Shown: piece by piece, positions 27,137-36,764 of the stretch
Layout of the letters: the number at the start of each line of letters is the position of its first letter
How positions within the stretch are numbered: position 1 is the stretch's first letter
Origin: Balneolaceae bacterium UBA2956
Lineage (GTDB): Bacteria > Bacteroidota > Rhodothermia > Balneolales > Balneolaceae
Length of the DNA: 64,000 nucleotides
Assembly (NCBI GenBank): GCA_002348545.1
Contig: DEBM01000045.1
Location: 62,001 to 126,000, forward strand
Direction of reading: 5' to 3'
The notes under the pieces: model-generated
The model's database searches: none
The model's input: the letters and a program-made list of their open reading frames with translations, nothing else
Told to the model about the DNA's origin: nothing
Position numbers and translations under genes: made by a program

Positions 27137-28705
27137 ATGGATAAAATGAGTATAAATCGAGGTTTAACGTATCTTCTAATATTGTTGATAGGCCTAAGCA
27201 TTGGCTTTGTATGGGATAGCTATCTAGATCGTGATTCTAAGACTATGTTTGCCGAAGTTGAATATACCTCTATCTCAAAAAGTGATAGTGCATTCATTGA
27301 TGATGAGTTTCTTGAAAACATCGGTGAACGGTTCTTATTTAAAAAAGTCGCCAATAGTGTGACCTCTTCCGTAGTGTATATTGAAACAGTAGTACCGTTA
27401 GTTTATCCAGATGATGAAAATCACAACTTTTCCAAAGATTTTTGGGATCGATTTTTACCTAATAGTGCACGATCAGTGGGTTCAGGTGTTATAATAAGTC
27501 AGGATGGTTACATACTCACCAATCATCATGTTATTGAAGGGGCTGGAGATCGGGGTATCGAGGTAGTGTTAAACGATAAGCGACAATTTGAAGCATATAT
27601 TATTGGTTCGGATCCCACAACTGATTTAGCAGTGATAAAGATTCCTACTAATAACCTTCCGGCAGCAATTATGGGAAACTCAGATCAAGTGCAAGTAGGT
27701 GAATGGGTCATGGCTGTTGGTAATCCGTTTAGGCTAAAAGCTACAGTAACTGCTGGCATAATAAGTGCATTGGGAAGAGACGTACAGATAATAGATGACC
27801 GAATGAGAATTGAAAGTTTTATCCAAACTGATGCGGCAATAAACAAAGGTAATAGCGGTGGTGCTTTGGTGAATACTAGTGCACAGATAATCGGTATAAA
27901 TACAGCTATAGCTTCACAAAGCGGAAGTTATCAAGGATATGGTTTTGCTGTCCCTAGTAATTTAGCCATTAAGGTTGCCTCAGATATCATTCAATACGGA
28001 AGTGTAAGAAGAGCTATAGTTGGTGTGCAAATTCAATCGGTAGACTATCAAAGAGCCTTAGAATTGGATTTACCAAAAGTAGTAGGTGTGGAGATTATAT
28101 CGCTAACTCCCGAAGGGCCAGCAGAAAAAGCAGGACTTAAAAAAGGTGATGTTGTGCTTGAGGTAAATGGATTTCCTGTGAATGCTTCTAATGCACTGCA
28201 GGAAAGAATTGCTTTATTACAGCCCAATACCGATGCCAAGCTTACCATTTGGCGTGATAAAACATCCTTTCTAAGTACGGTCACTTTGGAAGAATTAGAA
28301 CTTCCCAAGATTATAATTGCCCAGTCAGACTTGGAATCTAATCCATCTAAGTCTACAAAAGACAATACTGTACGCCATGAATCTAATAGTGGAAAGTTGA
28401 ATAAGGGAAGACTCTGGATGTCTACCGATTTAGGATTTAATATTTTAGGATTGGCTAAGCCAGAAGATCCTAATTTGTTTGATTTATATGTTCAAGAGAT
28501 AGATTCAGTGTCAACTGCATTTAAACGAGGTCTTAGAGATAAGTTTGAGATAATCCGTATTGATGGAGAAATAGTTCAGTCAGCACAAGAACTACAAAAA
28601 TATTTCAATAATTTAGCTACTACTAGGAATAAGTCAGTAGTACAATTTAAAGTCAGAAGAGAGGATGGAAGTACACATCACATTCATATCCCATTAGACA
28701 ATTAA
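27137..28705 (+). CDS. HtrA/DegP-type periplasmic serine protease
   Basis: 522 residues. An N-terminal hydrophobic segment (about 10-26) serves as signal or anchor. The trypsin-like domain has the full triad: His131 in LTNHHVIEG, Asp163 in TTDLAVIKI, Ser240 in NKGNSGGA. Two PDZ domains follow (about 285-385 and 435-520), linked by a charged stretch. Protein quality control in the periplasm is the family role. The small lipoprotein gene follows after 12 nt. Confidence 0.93.
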   Translation: MDKMSINRGLTYLLILLIGLSIGFVWDSYLDRDSKTMFAEVEYTSISKSDSAFIDDEFLENIGERFLFKKVANSVTSSVVYIETVVPLVYPDDENHNFSKDFWDRFLPNSARSVGSGVIISQDGYILTNHHVIEGAGDRGIEVVLNDKRQFEAYIIGSDPTTDLAVIKIPTNNLPAAIMGNSDQVQVGEWVMAVGNPFRLKATVTAGIISALGRDVQIIDDRMRIESFIQTDAAINKGNSGGALVNTSAQIIGINTAIASQSGSYQGYGFAVPSNLAIKVASDIIQYGSVRRAIVGVQIQSVDYQRALELDLPKVVGVEIISLTPEGPAEKAGLKKGDVVLEVNGFPVNASNALQERIALLQPNTDAKLTIWRDKTSFLSTVTLEELELPKIIIAQSDLESNPSKSTKDNTVRHESNSGKLNKGRLWMSTDLGFNILGLAKPEDPNLFDLYVQEIDSVSTAFKRGLRDKFEIIRIDGEIVQSAQELQKYFNNLATTRNKSVVQFKVRREDGSTHHIHIPLDN

Positions 28706-28717
28706 TCGATATTATTC

Positions 28718-29233
28718 ATGAAGTACTGTCTATACATTTTTGTTTGCTTTATATTTTTCTACTCCTGTATTTTGATAGATAGCATTACAAAACAGGATTC
28801 AACATATTCAACATTTCCGGCTTGGTATTTAATTGACCCTTATTTGAGCGATTCAGCTACTGTTCATTACTTTTTGAGTTTTCAATCAGAAGATTCTACA
28901 GCTTCAGCAGTTCATGGATTTAAAGATGCACAAATTGCATTTATTAATAGCATAGATGACAAAGTAGAAAGAGTCAGAAATCAACAAGAGGATAGGGAAT
29001 TTTGGTCTAGTCCAGCTGTCATACAGTCACTTCGAAGTAGTACATACTTGTTGATGGATATTATGTATACTAGCAATGAAAATATTATTAAAAAAGATGA
29101 CACTAATCTTTTTGAATATTACATACAGATGAGTCTAAAAAAAAATAAACTTATCGAAGAGTTGAAAAAGTCTACTGGTAATCGACTAAGTTCAAGACAG
29201 AATTTCTGGATTGAATTAAATGAGTCCCTATAA
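28718..29233 (+). CDS. Hypothetical small lipoprotein
   Basis: 171 residues, not recognised. The N-terminus is a short hydrophobic stretch ending FFYSC, a possible lipobox with Cys17, followed by a polar region (about 60-171) rich in helix formers and charged residues. It sits 12 nt behind the HtrA gene, so a periplasmic role alongside that protease is a reasonable guess. No catalytic motif is seen. Confidence 0.65.
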   Translation: MKYCLYIFVCFIFFYSCILIDSITKQDSTYSTFPAWYLIDPYLSDSATVHYFLSFQSEDSTASAVHGFKDAQIAFINSIDDKVERVRNQQEDREFWSSPAVIQSLRSSTYLLMDIMYTSNENIIKKDDTNLFEYYIQMSLKKNKLIEELKKSTGNRLSSRQNFWIELNESL

Positions 29234-29307
29234 TCTTACAATTTCTAACTAAAGAATAGTCATATTACTCTTTACTTCTCAACATCAATTAACACAACAT
29301 ATGCACT

Positions 29308-30705
29308 ATGAAAATTAATAAAACTTTTATAGGTATCGTAAGCTTCATCACTATGCTAATAGCATGGATACAGATGCCTTTATTGGCCCAAGAAGTACCT
29401 GCACATGCCATTACTAATGTAATGGTACATATGGCTGATGGAAGCGTCATAGAAAATACCGACATTGTATGGAGAAATGGCATTATTGAACAGGTTGGAG
29501 TTAACGAATTTATTCCATTTGACGCTTTCGTAATTGATGGTGGAGATTCTTTACATGTATATCCGGGACTCATTGACGGGATGGCCACGTGGGGGAGTCC
29601 AGATATACCTCGAGATTTACCTAGATTAGAAAACCCAGGAAAGCCACCATATGATCGTGCAGGTGCTCAACCAGATAGAATACCAGCTCATTATTTGAAC
29701 GAGGATAAAGCATTTGAAGATGCCATGAGAGCAGGTTTCACACTAGTTTCACTTGGATTAGATGGTCAAATGTTGCCTGGACATATACAGCCCTTTAATT
29801 TGTCTGCACCTAAGCTCACACAAGCCCATGCTTTTTCTGATCCATTGGCATTACAAGGTAGCTTTGATACCGCACCTGGTGGATGGGGTAGCGGTGCTTA
29901 TCCATCAACACAAATGGGAGTGATGGCCTATTTTCGCCAGCTTATGTATGATGCTTCTGCCTTGCAAGAGCATATGATGTACTTTGAAATGCACTCGGAT
30001 ATGACTCAACCCGAGCAAAATGATGTTTTAGAAGCTCTTTTCCCATTAGTAAATAAGGAGTATCCCCTATTTTTCGAAGTAGATTCAAAGGAAGAAATCG
30101 AACGCTTGTTTAGATTACAAGACGAATTTGGTTTTGAGGTTGTATTGGTTTCAGCAAAGGAAGCCTCGGCCTTAAGTGAAGAATTAAAGACACGAAATAT
30201 TGCTGTTTTGGCAAGTCTTGATTTCACAGAGATGCCAGATTGGTTAGAAGAAGAGATTAAGGAAACCGAAGCAAATGATCAGGAAATAAATGTATCTAAT
30301 GACGATGATGCTAACAATAAAGATGTAGAAAAAACGGCACCTACCGAAGAAGAATTAGTGTTTCGCTCAAAACAAAAACAGGCCTGGGAAGAGGAAATAA
30401 ATAATGTAGCTTCATTAGTTAAAGCGGGTATTCCCACAGGCTTTACATCTGACGGTATGAGTCCTAAAGAAATACAGAAAAAGATTAATCTAGTAACAGA
30501 ACACACTTCATTAACGAAGAGTGACCTCATTGAATTAATGACGGTGCAAAATGCAAATATATTAGGTATTTCTAATCGAGTTGGCACTATAAAAGAGGGT
30601 AATAGTGCGCATTTAATACTTACTGACGGCCCTTTATTTGAAAAAGGAACTAAAATTCATATTCAGGTTAGCCAGGGTGTGATCAATGATTTTATGGAGA
30701 ATTGA
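29308..30705 (+). CDS. Exported amidohydrolase-fold protein, metal site lost
   Basis: 465 residues with a signal peptide cleaved near LLAQ. The fold is imidazolonepropionase/amidohydrolase-like: N-terminal beta sandwich, a VYPGLIDG entry strand and a C-terminal GTIKEGNSAHLILTDG. The HxH that should follow PGLID reads GMATW. The two later histidine positions read FFEVDS and VLVSAK, so the metal site is gone. An acidic insert lies about 312-350. First of three tandem relatives; its stop nearly touches the next start. Confidence 0.85.
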   Translation: MKINKTFIGIVSFITMLIAWIQMPLLAQEVPAHAITNVMVHMADGSVIENTDIVWRNGIIEQVGVNEFIPFDAFVIDGGDSLHVYPGLIDGMATWGSPDIPRDLPRLENPGKPPYDRAGAQPDRIPAHYLNEDKAFEDAMRAGFTLVSLGLDGQMLPGHIQPFNLSAPKLTQAHAFSDPLALQGSFDTAPGGWGSGAYPSTQMGVMAYFRQLMYDASALQEHMMYFEMHSDMTQPEQNDVLEALFPLVNKEYPLFFEVDSKEEIERLFRLQDEFGFEVVLVSAKEASALSEELKTRNIAVLASLDFTEMPDWLEEEIKETEANDQEINVSNDDDANNKDVEKTAPTEEELVFRSKQKQAWEEEINNVASLVKAGIPTGFTSDGMSPKEIQKKINLVTEHTSLTKSDLIELMTVQNANILGISNRVGTIKEGNSAHLILTDGPLFEKGTKIHIQVSQGVINDFMEN

Positions 30706-30707
30706 AG

Positions 30708-32090
30708 ATGAAAAATATAGTAAATACGTTATTGTTATTAGTTGTTTTCTCAGTTGAATCCTTTGCACAAGAAAAAGGATCGGTATTCATTCAGAATGCC
30801 ACTTTAATTACGATTACAGATGGTATTATTCAAAATGGTGATGTACTAATTATCGATGGCGTCATTACAGGAATAGGCACTGACCTTAATGTACCCTTAG
30901 GTGTAAAGGTAGTTAATGCAAGCGGAAAATATGTAATGCCAGGTATTATTGATGCACACTCTCACTTAAATACAGTGAGTACAAATGAGGCAAGAAATCC
31001 TGTAACCGCGGAAGTGACTATGGAGGAATCCATTAACCCCAATAGTGTCTCTATTTATAGAGCAATAGCAGGCGGAGTGACTTCTATACATCTTATGCAT
31101 GGCTCTGCTAACGTTATAGGAGGACAGGGAGAAACTCTTAAGCTTCGATATGGAGTGTCTCAGGATGAAATGAGATTTGTAGATGCTAAAAGAACCATTA
31201 AGTTTGCACTAGGTGAAAATCCAACTCGTGTGCATGGACAGGGGAATGGAATCCAACCAAGAACTCGGATGGGCGTCGAGCAAATCATAAGGAGTCATTT
31301 TGATGAGGCTCTCGATTATAGGGCAAGAAGAGAAGCTTATTTAGAGACTAAAAAAGTCTATGAAGGAAATAGACGAGGCAGAAGAGTTCCGCCGGTGCCA
31401 GTTGCCAAAAATCTAAGATATGATGTACTAAATGATATAATAGATGGTGAGATATTGGTTCATTGTCATTCATATCGGGCAGATGAAATTCTGATGCTCA
31501 TGCGTGTATTCAATGATTATGGCATTAAAAACTATACATTTCAGCATGCGAATGAAGCCTTTAAGGTGGCACCGGAAATTGCTAAAAATGGTGCTTATAC
31601 ATCAGTATTTGCTGATTGGTGGGCATACAAATTTGAGGTTTACTATTCCACGGCTTACAATGCAACCATTTTAAATGAAAATGGAGTCACCAATAGTATC
31701 AATAGTGATAGTAATGAACTTATCCGACATCTAAATCATGAAGCGGCGAAAACAGTTAGGTATGGAAAAACTTCTGAAGCTGATGCACTAAAGATGATTA
31801 CCATTAACCCCGCGATGCAGCTTGGTATCGATAAGATGGTTGGCAGTTTGGAAATAGGTAAGCATGGAGACATAGCCATTTGGAATGGTCACCCGCTAAG
31901 TATTTATTCTAAAGTACAGCAGACCTATATTGATGGTAAAAAATATTTTGATTTGTTCACAGACCCAGCAGATATGAGAATCGCTGTGGATAGCGATGAT
32001 TTCTACAGAGAATGGGGGTTTAATACCTTTATTCAAGGCAGAGAGGAAGACGCATGTATGAGTGATGTATTTGAATTAATTCAACAGTAA
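30708..32090 (+). CDS. Exported amidohydrolase, active-site residues intact
   Basis: Signal peptide ending near SFAQ. The metal ligands are all visible: HSH after PGIIDA, a possible carbamylated Lys in RTIKFALGENP, His in LVHCHSYRADE, His in FQHANEA and Asp in NSDSNEL. The ATG used lies 2 nt after the preceding stop; a TTG two codons upstream overlaps that stop. Substrate unknown; periplasmic imidazolonepropionase/prolidase-like enzymes are the nearest group. The only catalytically complete member of the trio. Confidence 0.88.
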   Translation: MKNIVNTLLLLVVFSVESFAQEKGSVFIQNATLITITDGIIQNGDVLIIDGVITGIGTDLNVPLGVKVVNASGKYVMPGIIDAHSHLNTVSTNEARNPVTAEVTMEESINPNSVSIYRAIAGGVTSIHLMHGSANVIGGQGETLKLRYGVSQDEMRFVDAKRTIKFALGENPTRVHGQGNGIQPRTRMGVEQIIRSHFDEALDYRARREAYLETKKVYEGNRRGRRVPPVPVAKNLRYDVLNDIIDGEILVHCHSYRADEILMLMRVFNDYGIKNYTFQHANEAFKVAPEIAKNGAYTSVFADWWAYKFEVYYSTAYNATILNENGVTNSINSDSNELIRHLNHEAAKTVRYGKTSEADALKMITINPAMQLGIDKMVGSLEIGKHGDIAIWNGHPLSIYSKVQQTYIDGKKYFDLFTDPADMRIAVDSDDFYREWGFNTFIQGREEDACMSDVFELIQQ

Positions 32091-32108
32091 GTAAAAAGGA
32101 GTTTAATT

Positions 32109-33428
32109 ATGAAATCAAAGAAATGGAAAGTAGTTCTTGCATTACTGTTGATAGGTTCACTCACAGTGCAGGCTCAAATCACTGATAAACCAAACTTTGG
32201 TAAAATTGCAATTGTAGATGCGACTATACATACCGTTACTGAAGGAACCATACAGAATGGTGTAATCAGGCTAGATGGTGAAAAAATTGAGTATGTTGGA
32301 ACCGATCGCTCAAATATTAGTGATGAATACTATATAATACAAGCATCAGGTAAACATGTTTATCCCGGTTTTATGGATAGTGGAACATCGTTAGGTTTAG
32401 TCGAGGTAAGCGCAGTGGCAGTAACAGTTGATAACAGAGAAATTGGTAATATGAATTCTAATATGTTGGCATTTACAGCCTTTAATCCAAATAGTGTTTC
32501 TATACCTGTCACAAGAGTAAGTGGAGTTACTCATGTCATTACGGCACCTCAAGGGGGATTGGTATCGGGTCAGGCAGCTCTTATGGATTTGTGGGGCTAT
32601 TCGCCAGATTCCATGGCTATTGACGTTACAGCTGGTATGGTGCTAAATTGGCCGAGTATACGGAGCAGAGGTAGGGGAGCCAGAAACTTAGAACAAGCCG
32701 AAAAACGATACAAAGAGACTATAAAAAATCTAAATAAATGGTTAGATAATGCCCGATTTTATCAACAAATGATGTCTGAATATGAAGCTGATGCGTCAGG
32801 AAAAGTTAAGCCAGAAAAAAATCAACAATTGCAATCTATGCGTGAATTAGTTGAAGGTAAAACTCCTTTAATTATCGCAGTCTCAAGTGAAAAAGATATT
32901 CTAAATGCGATTGAGTGGGCTTCCCATGAGGATAACATATCATTAAATATTGTATTTGCTGGAGTTGAGGAAGGGTGGAGAGTTGCAGAGCAAATAGCAA
33001 AAGCCGGAATACCTTGCTTAGTATCCACTCTTTATACACCTATTCGACCATATGATCATATTCATCGGCCATACGAAAATCCTTCAGTACTTATGAAAGC
33101 GGGAGTAAAAGTAGCTATTATGACTGGAGAAGTAGAAAATGTCCGTAATTTACCGTTTAATGCAGGCTATGCTGCTGCCTATGGGATGGGGACGGTAGAA
33201 GCTATTAAAGCAGTCACTATTAATCCAGCAGAAATTTTTGGTGTTTCCAATCTTTTAGGTTCTCTGGAAGAAGGAAAACAAGCTAATTTATTTATTAGTA
33301 GTGGCGATCCATTTGAGCCTCTTAGCCAAATTGAGCATGTCTTTATAAAGGGTTATCAAATTCCAATGGACTCTCGACACACACAATTATTTGAGGAATT
33401 TCTTGATCGGGATGCTACCCAGGAGTAA
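32109..33428 (+). CDS. Exported amidohydrolase-fold protein, metal site lost
   Basis: 439 residues with a signal peptide ending near VQAQ. Family framework is present (VYPGFMDSG, PQGGLVSGQAALMDL, GSLEEGKQANLFI). The metal residues are replaced: HxH becomes SGTSL, the later histidines become IAVSSEKD and VFAGVEEG, and the final Asp position reads MTGEVEN. Likely a pseudoenzyme or a partner of the active member one gene upstream (18-nt gap). No clear terminator follows. Confidence 0.85.
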   Translation: MKSKKWKVVLALLLIGSLTVQAQITDKPNFGKIAIVDATIHTVTEGTIQNGVIRLDGEKIEYVGTDRSNISDEYYIIQASGKHVYPGFMDSGTSLGLVEVSAVAVTVDNREIGNMNSNMLAFTAFNPNSVSIPVTRVSGVTHVITAPQGGLVSGQAALMDLWGYSPDSMAIDVTAGMVLNWPSIRSRGRGARNLEQAEKRYKETIKNLNKWLDNARFYQQMMSEYEADASGKVKPEKNQQLQSMRELVEGKTPLIIAVSSEKDILNAIEWASHEDNISLNIVFAGVEEGWRVAEQIAKAGIPCLVSTLYTPIRPYDHIHRPYENPSVLMKAGVKVAIMTGEVENVRNLPFNAGYAAAYGMGTVEAIKAVTINPAEIFGVSNLLGSLEEGKQANLFISSGDPFEPLSQIEHVFIKGYQIPMDSRHTQLFEEFLDRDATQE

Positions 33429-33480
33429 CTGAGTTTTTCTTCCTTTTACGCTAATGTATGAACCACTTTTATAGATTTTT

Positions 33481-33514
33481 TTTGGGTAGTTATGACTGTT
33501 TTTAAGTAGTTTTG
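33481..33514 (+). promoter_or_regulatory. Candidate promoter for the first ABC exporter gene
   Basis: TTTG, 22 nt, TAGTTTTG: an exact TAnnTTTG -7 element with a slightly long spacer, ending 45 nt before the TTG start. It is the only such pair in the 131-nt gap after the amidohydrolases. Confidence 0.4.
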
Positions 33515-33559
33515 AATTCATAAAAACACCAATTTTTTAATGATTACTAATCTGCTTCT

Positions 33560-35344
33560 TTGCATCAATTTATTAATAAATATCTAAAGCCATACATGTG
33601 GACTATAGCACTTGGTGCTATTTTTTTGACGGTAGCTAACTTTTTTCTGGTTTGGATACCTGTACTTATACGTCAAACTATGGATAGAGTAGAGGAACTA
33701 AATGTAAAACAACTTGAACAATTATCATTATTTGATACTCTGTTCAATTCAGCACAAGGAAGTATCTTAGCAATGAATGCTCTTTATTTAGTTGTAGCAG
33801 TCTGTGGCTATGGTTTCTTTTTATTTTTAACAAGGCAAACACTTATTGTAGCGTCCCGGAAAGTGGAGTATGACTTAAGAAACGATGTTTTACTTGCCTT
33901 ATTTAGCTTACCTTCTATTTTTTATGCCAAATATTCGGAGGGTGAAGTATACGTTCGTGCGACGGAGGATATCAACAAAGTACGGGAATATTTTGGTCCG
34001 GTGATTATGTATAGTATTAATACAGTCACAAGAGCTGGTTTTGTCATTGCTATGATGTACATAGTAAGTCGTGAATTAATGGTGTGGGCATTATTACCCT
34101 TGCCTTTATTGTCACTCTTTGCTTATTGGATTACCGGATACATACATAAGCATTCGGTTATTATTCAGGAGCAGTACTCTAAGTTAGCAGATCAAGCGAA
34201 AGAAACATTCTCAAGTATACGGCTAGTTAAAGCATATCATATAGGAGAATCAGAACAGCGAAAGTTTGATGTTTTAAATGAAGAGTATAAGGAAAAAAAG
34301 CTCCGGTTAGACTTAATTGAGTCTCTATTCCATCCAGGTCTAAACTTTCTGATAGGCATTTCCCTGATCATTGTTATCTGGCAAGGTGGGCAGATGGTAA
34401 TTTCTGAACTATTAAGCATAGGTAACATAGCTGAATTCTTAATCTACGTTGCCTATTTAATTTGGCCCGTAGCAGCATTAGGATATACAACAAATAGATT
34501 TCAAAAATCTATGGCTTCTTGGCAGAGAATAAAGATAATATTCGAAGCTTACCATAACTTGGATAAAGATGCAGGTTTGGATACGCTGAATATTAAGGGA
34601 AATATTGAGTTCAAAGATGTCGAATTTAATTATCCAGACGCAACGGTATCAACTCTAAAAAGTTTAAACTTTCAAATAAAGGCTGGTTCTAAAGTAGCAA
34701 TCGTAGGTCGAACTGGTTCAGGAAAGAGTACCCTAGTAAATTTACTGCCTAGATTATTTGAACCCACTAAAGGTGAAATTTTACTTGATGGGATACCTTT
34801 AAAAGACTATTCAAAGCAATCATTACGAAATTGTTTAGGCTTTGTACCACAGGATCATTTTTTGTTTTCAGATACTATAGAAGAGAATATAGGTTTTGGA
34901 ATTAAAGGCGCGACAACTAAAGATGTGGAATGGGCGGCGTCTAAAGCACAAGTCCTTGACAATATTTTGGATTTTGATAAAAAATTTAAGACTATATTAG
35001 GTGAAAAGGGTATAACATTATCTGGAGGCCAAAAACAGAGAACAGCTATTGCAAGAGCATTTATTAAGAAGCCAAAAATACTCATTTTAGACGATTCATT
35101 AAGTGCGGTTGATACCAAAACTGAAGATGCAATTCTCAACTCATTAAGAAATGATGAGCAAAAAGACACGGTTATAATCATTAGTCATCGAATATCTACT
35201 ATAAAAAACGCAGATTACATTTATTATTTAGAAGACGGAAATGTGATGGAAGCAGGAACTCATGAAGAGTTACTTTCACAAAAAGGAAATTATAAGTCGA
35301 TGTATGACAAACAACTAATAGAACAAGAATTACAAACTATATAA
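33560..35344 (+). CDS. ABC half-exporter, subunit with Walker-B Asp
   Basis: 594 residues, TTG start (no earlier ATG; the frame begins with the first membrane helix). About six membrane helices (1-330), then the nucleotide-binding domain: Walker A GRTGSGKST (about 381-389), a canonical signature LSGGQKQR (about 487), and Walker B ending ILDDSLSAVD, where the catalytic Glu is Asp. That replacement is typical of the degenerate-site subunit in heterodimeric exporters (BmrCD, TM287/288). The likely partner is the second ABC gene beyond the RNase Z-like gene. Confidence 0.92.
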   Translation: MHQFINKYLKPYMWTIALGAIFLTVANFFLVWIPVLIRQTMDRVEELNVKQLEQLSLFDTLFNSAQGSILAMNALYLVVAVCGYGFFLFLTRQTLIVASRKVEYDLRNDVLLALFSLPSIFYAKYSEGEVYVRATEDINKVREYFGPVIMYSINTVTRAGFVIAMMYIVSRELMVWALLPLPLLSLFAYWITGYIHKHSVIIQEQYSKLADQAKETFSSIRLVKAYHIGESEQRKFDVLNEEYKEKKLRLDLIESLFHPGLNFLIGISLIIVIWQGGQMVISELLSIGNIAEFLIYVAYLIWPVAALGYTTNRFQKSMASWQRIKIIFEAYHNLDKDAGLDTLNIKGNIEFKDVEFNYPDATVSTLKSLNFQIKAGSKVAIVGRTGSGKSTLVNLLPRLFEPTKGEILLDGIPLKDYSKQSLRNCLGFVPQDHFLFSDTIEENIGFGIKGATTKDVEWAASKAQVLDNILDFDKKFKTILGEKGITLSGGQKQRTAIARAFIKKPKILILDDSLSAVDTKTEDAILNSLRNDEQKDTVIIISHRISTIKNADYIYYLEDGNVMEAGTHEELLSQKGNYKSMYDKQLIEQELQTI

Positions 35345-35412
35345 TATTAATTTAGATTCATTAGGTGTGATTGTTGGTTGCAACCACCCATGAATGAAGG
35401 GAGAAAAATAAA

Positions 35413-36720
35413 ATGATAGTAGTACCACTAGGCATAGCCTCAGCAACCCCAACAGCTATAAGACATTTACCCTCTGTAGCCTTATGGCGAGAGGGTAGTG
35501 TATTTTTGTTTGATTGTGGTGAAAATTCTCAAATGTGCATGTTACAAGCTGGATTAAAAAGATCCAAAATCGACAGTATATTCATTACTCATTTCGATGT
35601 GGATCATTATTCAGGTCTCATGGGATTGATATCAACACTGCAGTTGCAGAGAAGAGAAAAAGAATTAAATCTAATTGGTCCAAAGGGAATTAAAAAATTT
35701 GTGGAATGGAATCTTAATTTTTCTGGCGTTGAAATAAATTTTGATCTCAACTTTATTGAAGTAGATGAAGATATTGAAGAAATGCGTGTATTGAATACTG
35801 ACGATTACTATGTCGAGGCCCGTCCACTGAAGCATAAAAAGTTCTGTTTAGGATATCGATTTCAAGAGAAAGATAAGCCAGGCAAGGTAGACGCTAACAA
35901 GGCCGATCAGTATGGTATTACCGAGGATGAACATTTTAAGTCTCTAAAGGCAGGTAAAAATCTAACACTTGATGATGGAACTGTTATTGAATCATATGAA
36001 ATTGTAGGTCATCCACGACCAGGAGATAGCTTTGCATATGTAACTGATACCGAATATTGTCCTAATGCTGTCAAATTAGCCGTGAATACAAATATTCTAT
36101 ACCATGAAGCTACATTTGGTAATCAATTGGCTGACAAAGCTAAAGAAACAGGACACTCTACTGCAAGAGATGCAGCTCGTGTGGCAACGGAAGCTCAAAC
36201 CAAATTGTTAGTGATTGGGCATTTTTCCGCGCGTTACACTAACTTACACCTATTACTAAAAGAAGCAAGAGAAGGCTTTTATCCAACATGGTTGGCCCAA
36301 GAATTACGCCCAATTTTTACAGATCCATCACATGAAAGAGGTGTTGTTGAACCAAAAGTAGATCTGATTGATTTAACTAAGAAAAAACCACACGGTGGTG
36401 GTGGTAATTATCGTGATGCAAGATCTAAGGGGGGGCGTTCTACTGGAAGTCGACATGGTGGAAACCGACCTGGATCTAAAAATTTTAGATCGAGAAAAAG
36501 CAAAGATAGTGCTTATAGTGGAAATAGGGCACGTTATGGATCTAGTAATTATGAAGATAGAGGTGATCGTTACCGAAAAAATGATGGGGGCTCCTACAGA
36601 AATAATAATGGAGGAAACCGAGATTATGATAATTCCGACCGTAACAAGAGGTATGATAATTCTAAACTAAATAACTCTATTACACCCCGAACCGGTTACG
36701 ATGATTTTAATCGATTCTAG
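35413..36720 (+). CDS. RNase Z-like metallo-beta-lactamase protein with Gly/Arg/Asn-rich tail
   Basis: The first 320 residues match RNase Z (3'-tRNA endonuclease): PLGIASATPT, LFDCGENSQ, the metal motif region at 60-65, VTDTEYC, GHSTARDAARVA and GHFSARYTN. The HxHxDH motif reads H60-F-D62-V-D64-H65, so the second His is Asp. A disordered tail follows (about 322-435) rich in Gly, Arg, Asn, Ser and Tyr, with RGG-like and GGN spacing as seen in RNA-binding proteins. The tail is absent from typical RNase Z. tRNA 3' processing is the family role, but altered chemistry is possible. Confidence 0.8.
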   Translation: MIVVPLGIASATPTAIRHLPSVALWREGSVFLFDCGENSQMCMLQAGLKRSKIDSIFITHFDVDHYSGLMGLISTLQLQRREKELNLIGPKGIKKFVEWNLNFSGVEINFDLNFIEVDEDIEEMRVLNTDDYYVEARPLKHKKFCLGYRFQEKDKPGKVDANKADQYGITEDEHFKSLKAGKNLTLDDGTVIESYEIVGHPRPGDSFAYVTDTEYCPNAVKLAVNTNILYHEATFGNQLADKAKETGHSTARDAARVATEAQTKLLVIGHFSARYTNLHLLLKEAREGFYPTWLAQELRPIFTDPSHERGVVEPKVDLIDLTKKKPHGGGGNYRDARSKGGRSTGSRHGGNRPGSKNFRSRKSKDSAYSGNRARYGSSNYEDRGDRYRKNDGGSYRNNNGGNRDYDNSDRNKRYDNSKLNNSITPRTGYDDFNRF

Positions 36721-36764
36721 ATAGTTTAATAGCTTAATTTACGAGTAAGAAATTAAAGTATGCT

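Noticed and set aside
36395..36670. A 91-residue plus-strand frame rich in Val/Ile/Met
   Set aside because: It is the shifted-frame shadow of the Gly/Arg/Asn-rich tail of the RNase Z-like gene.
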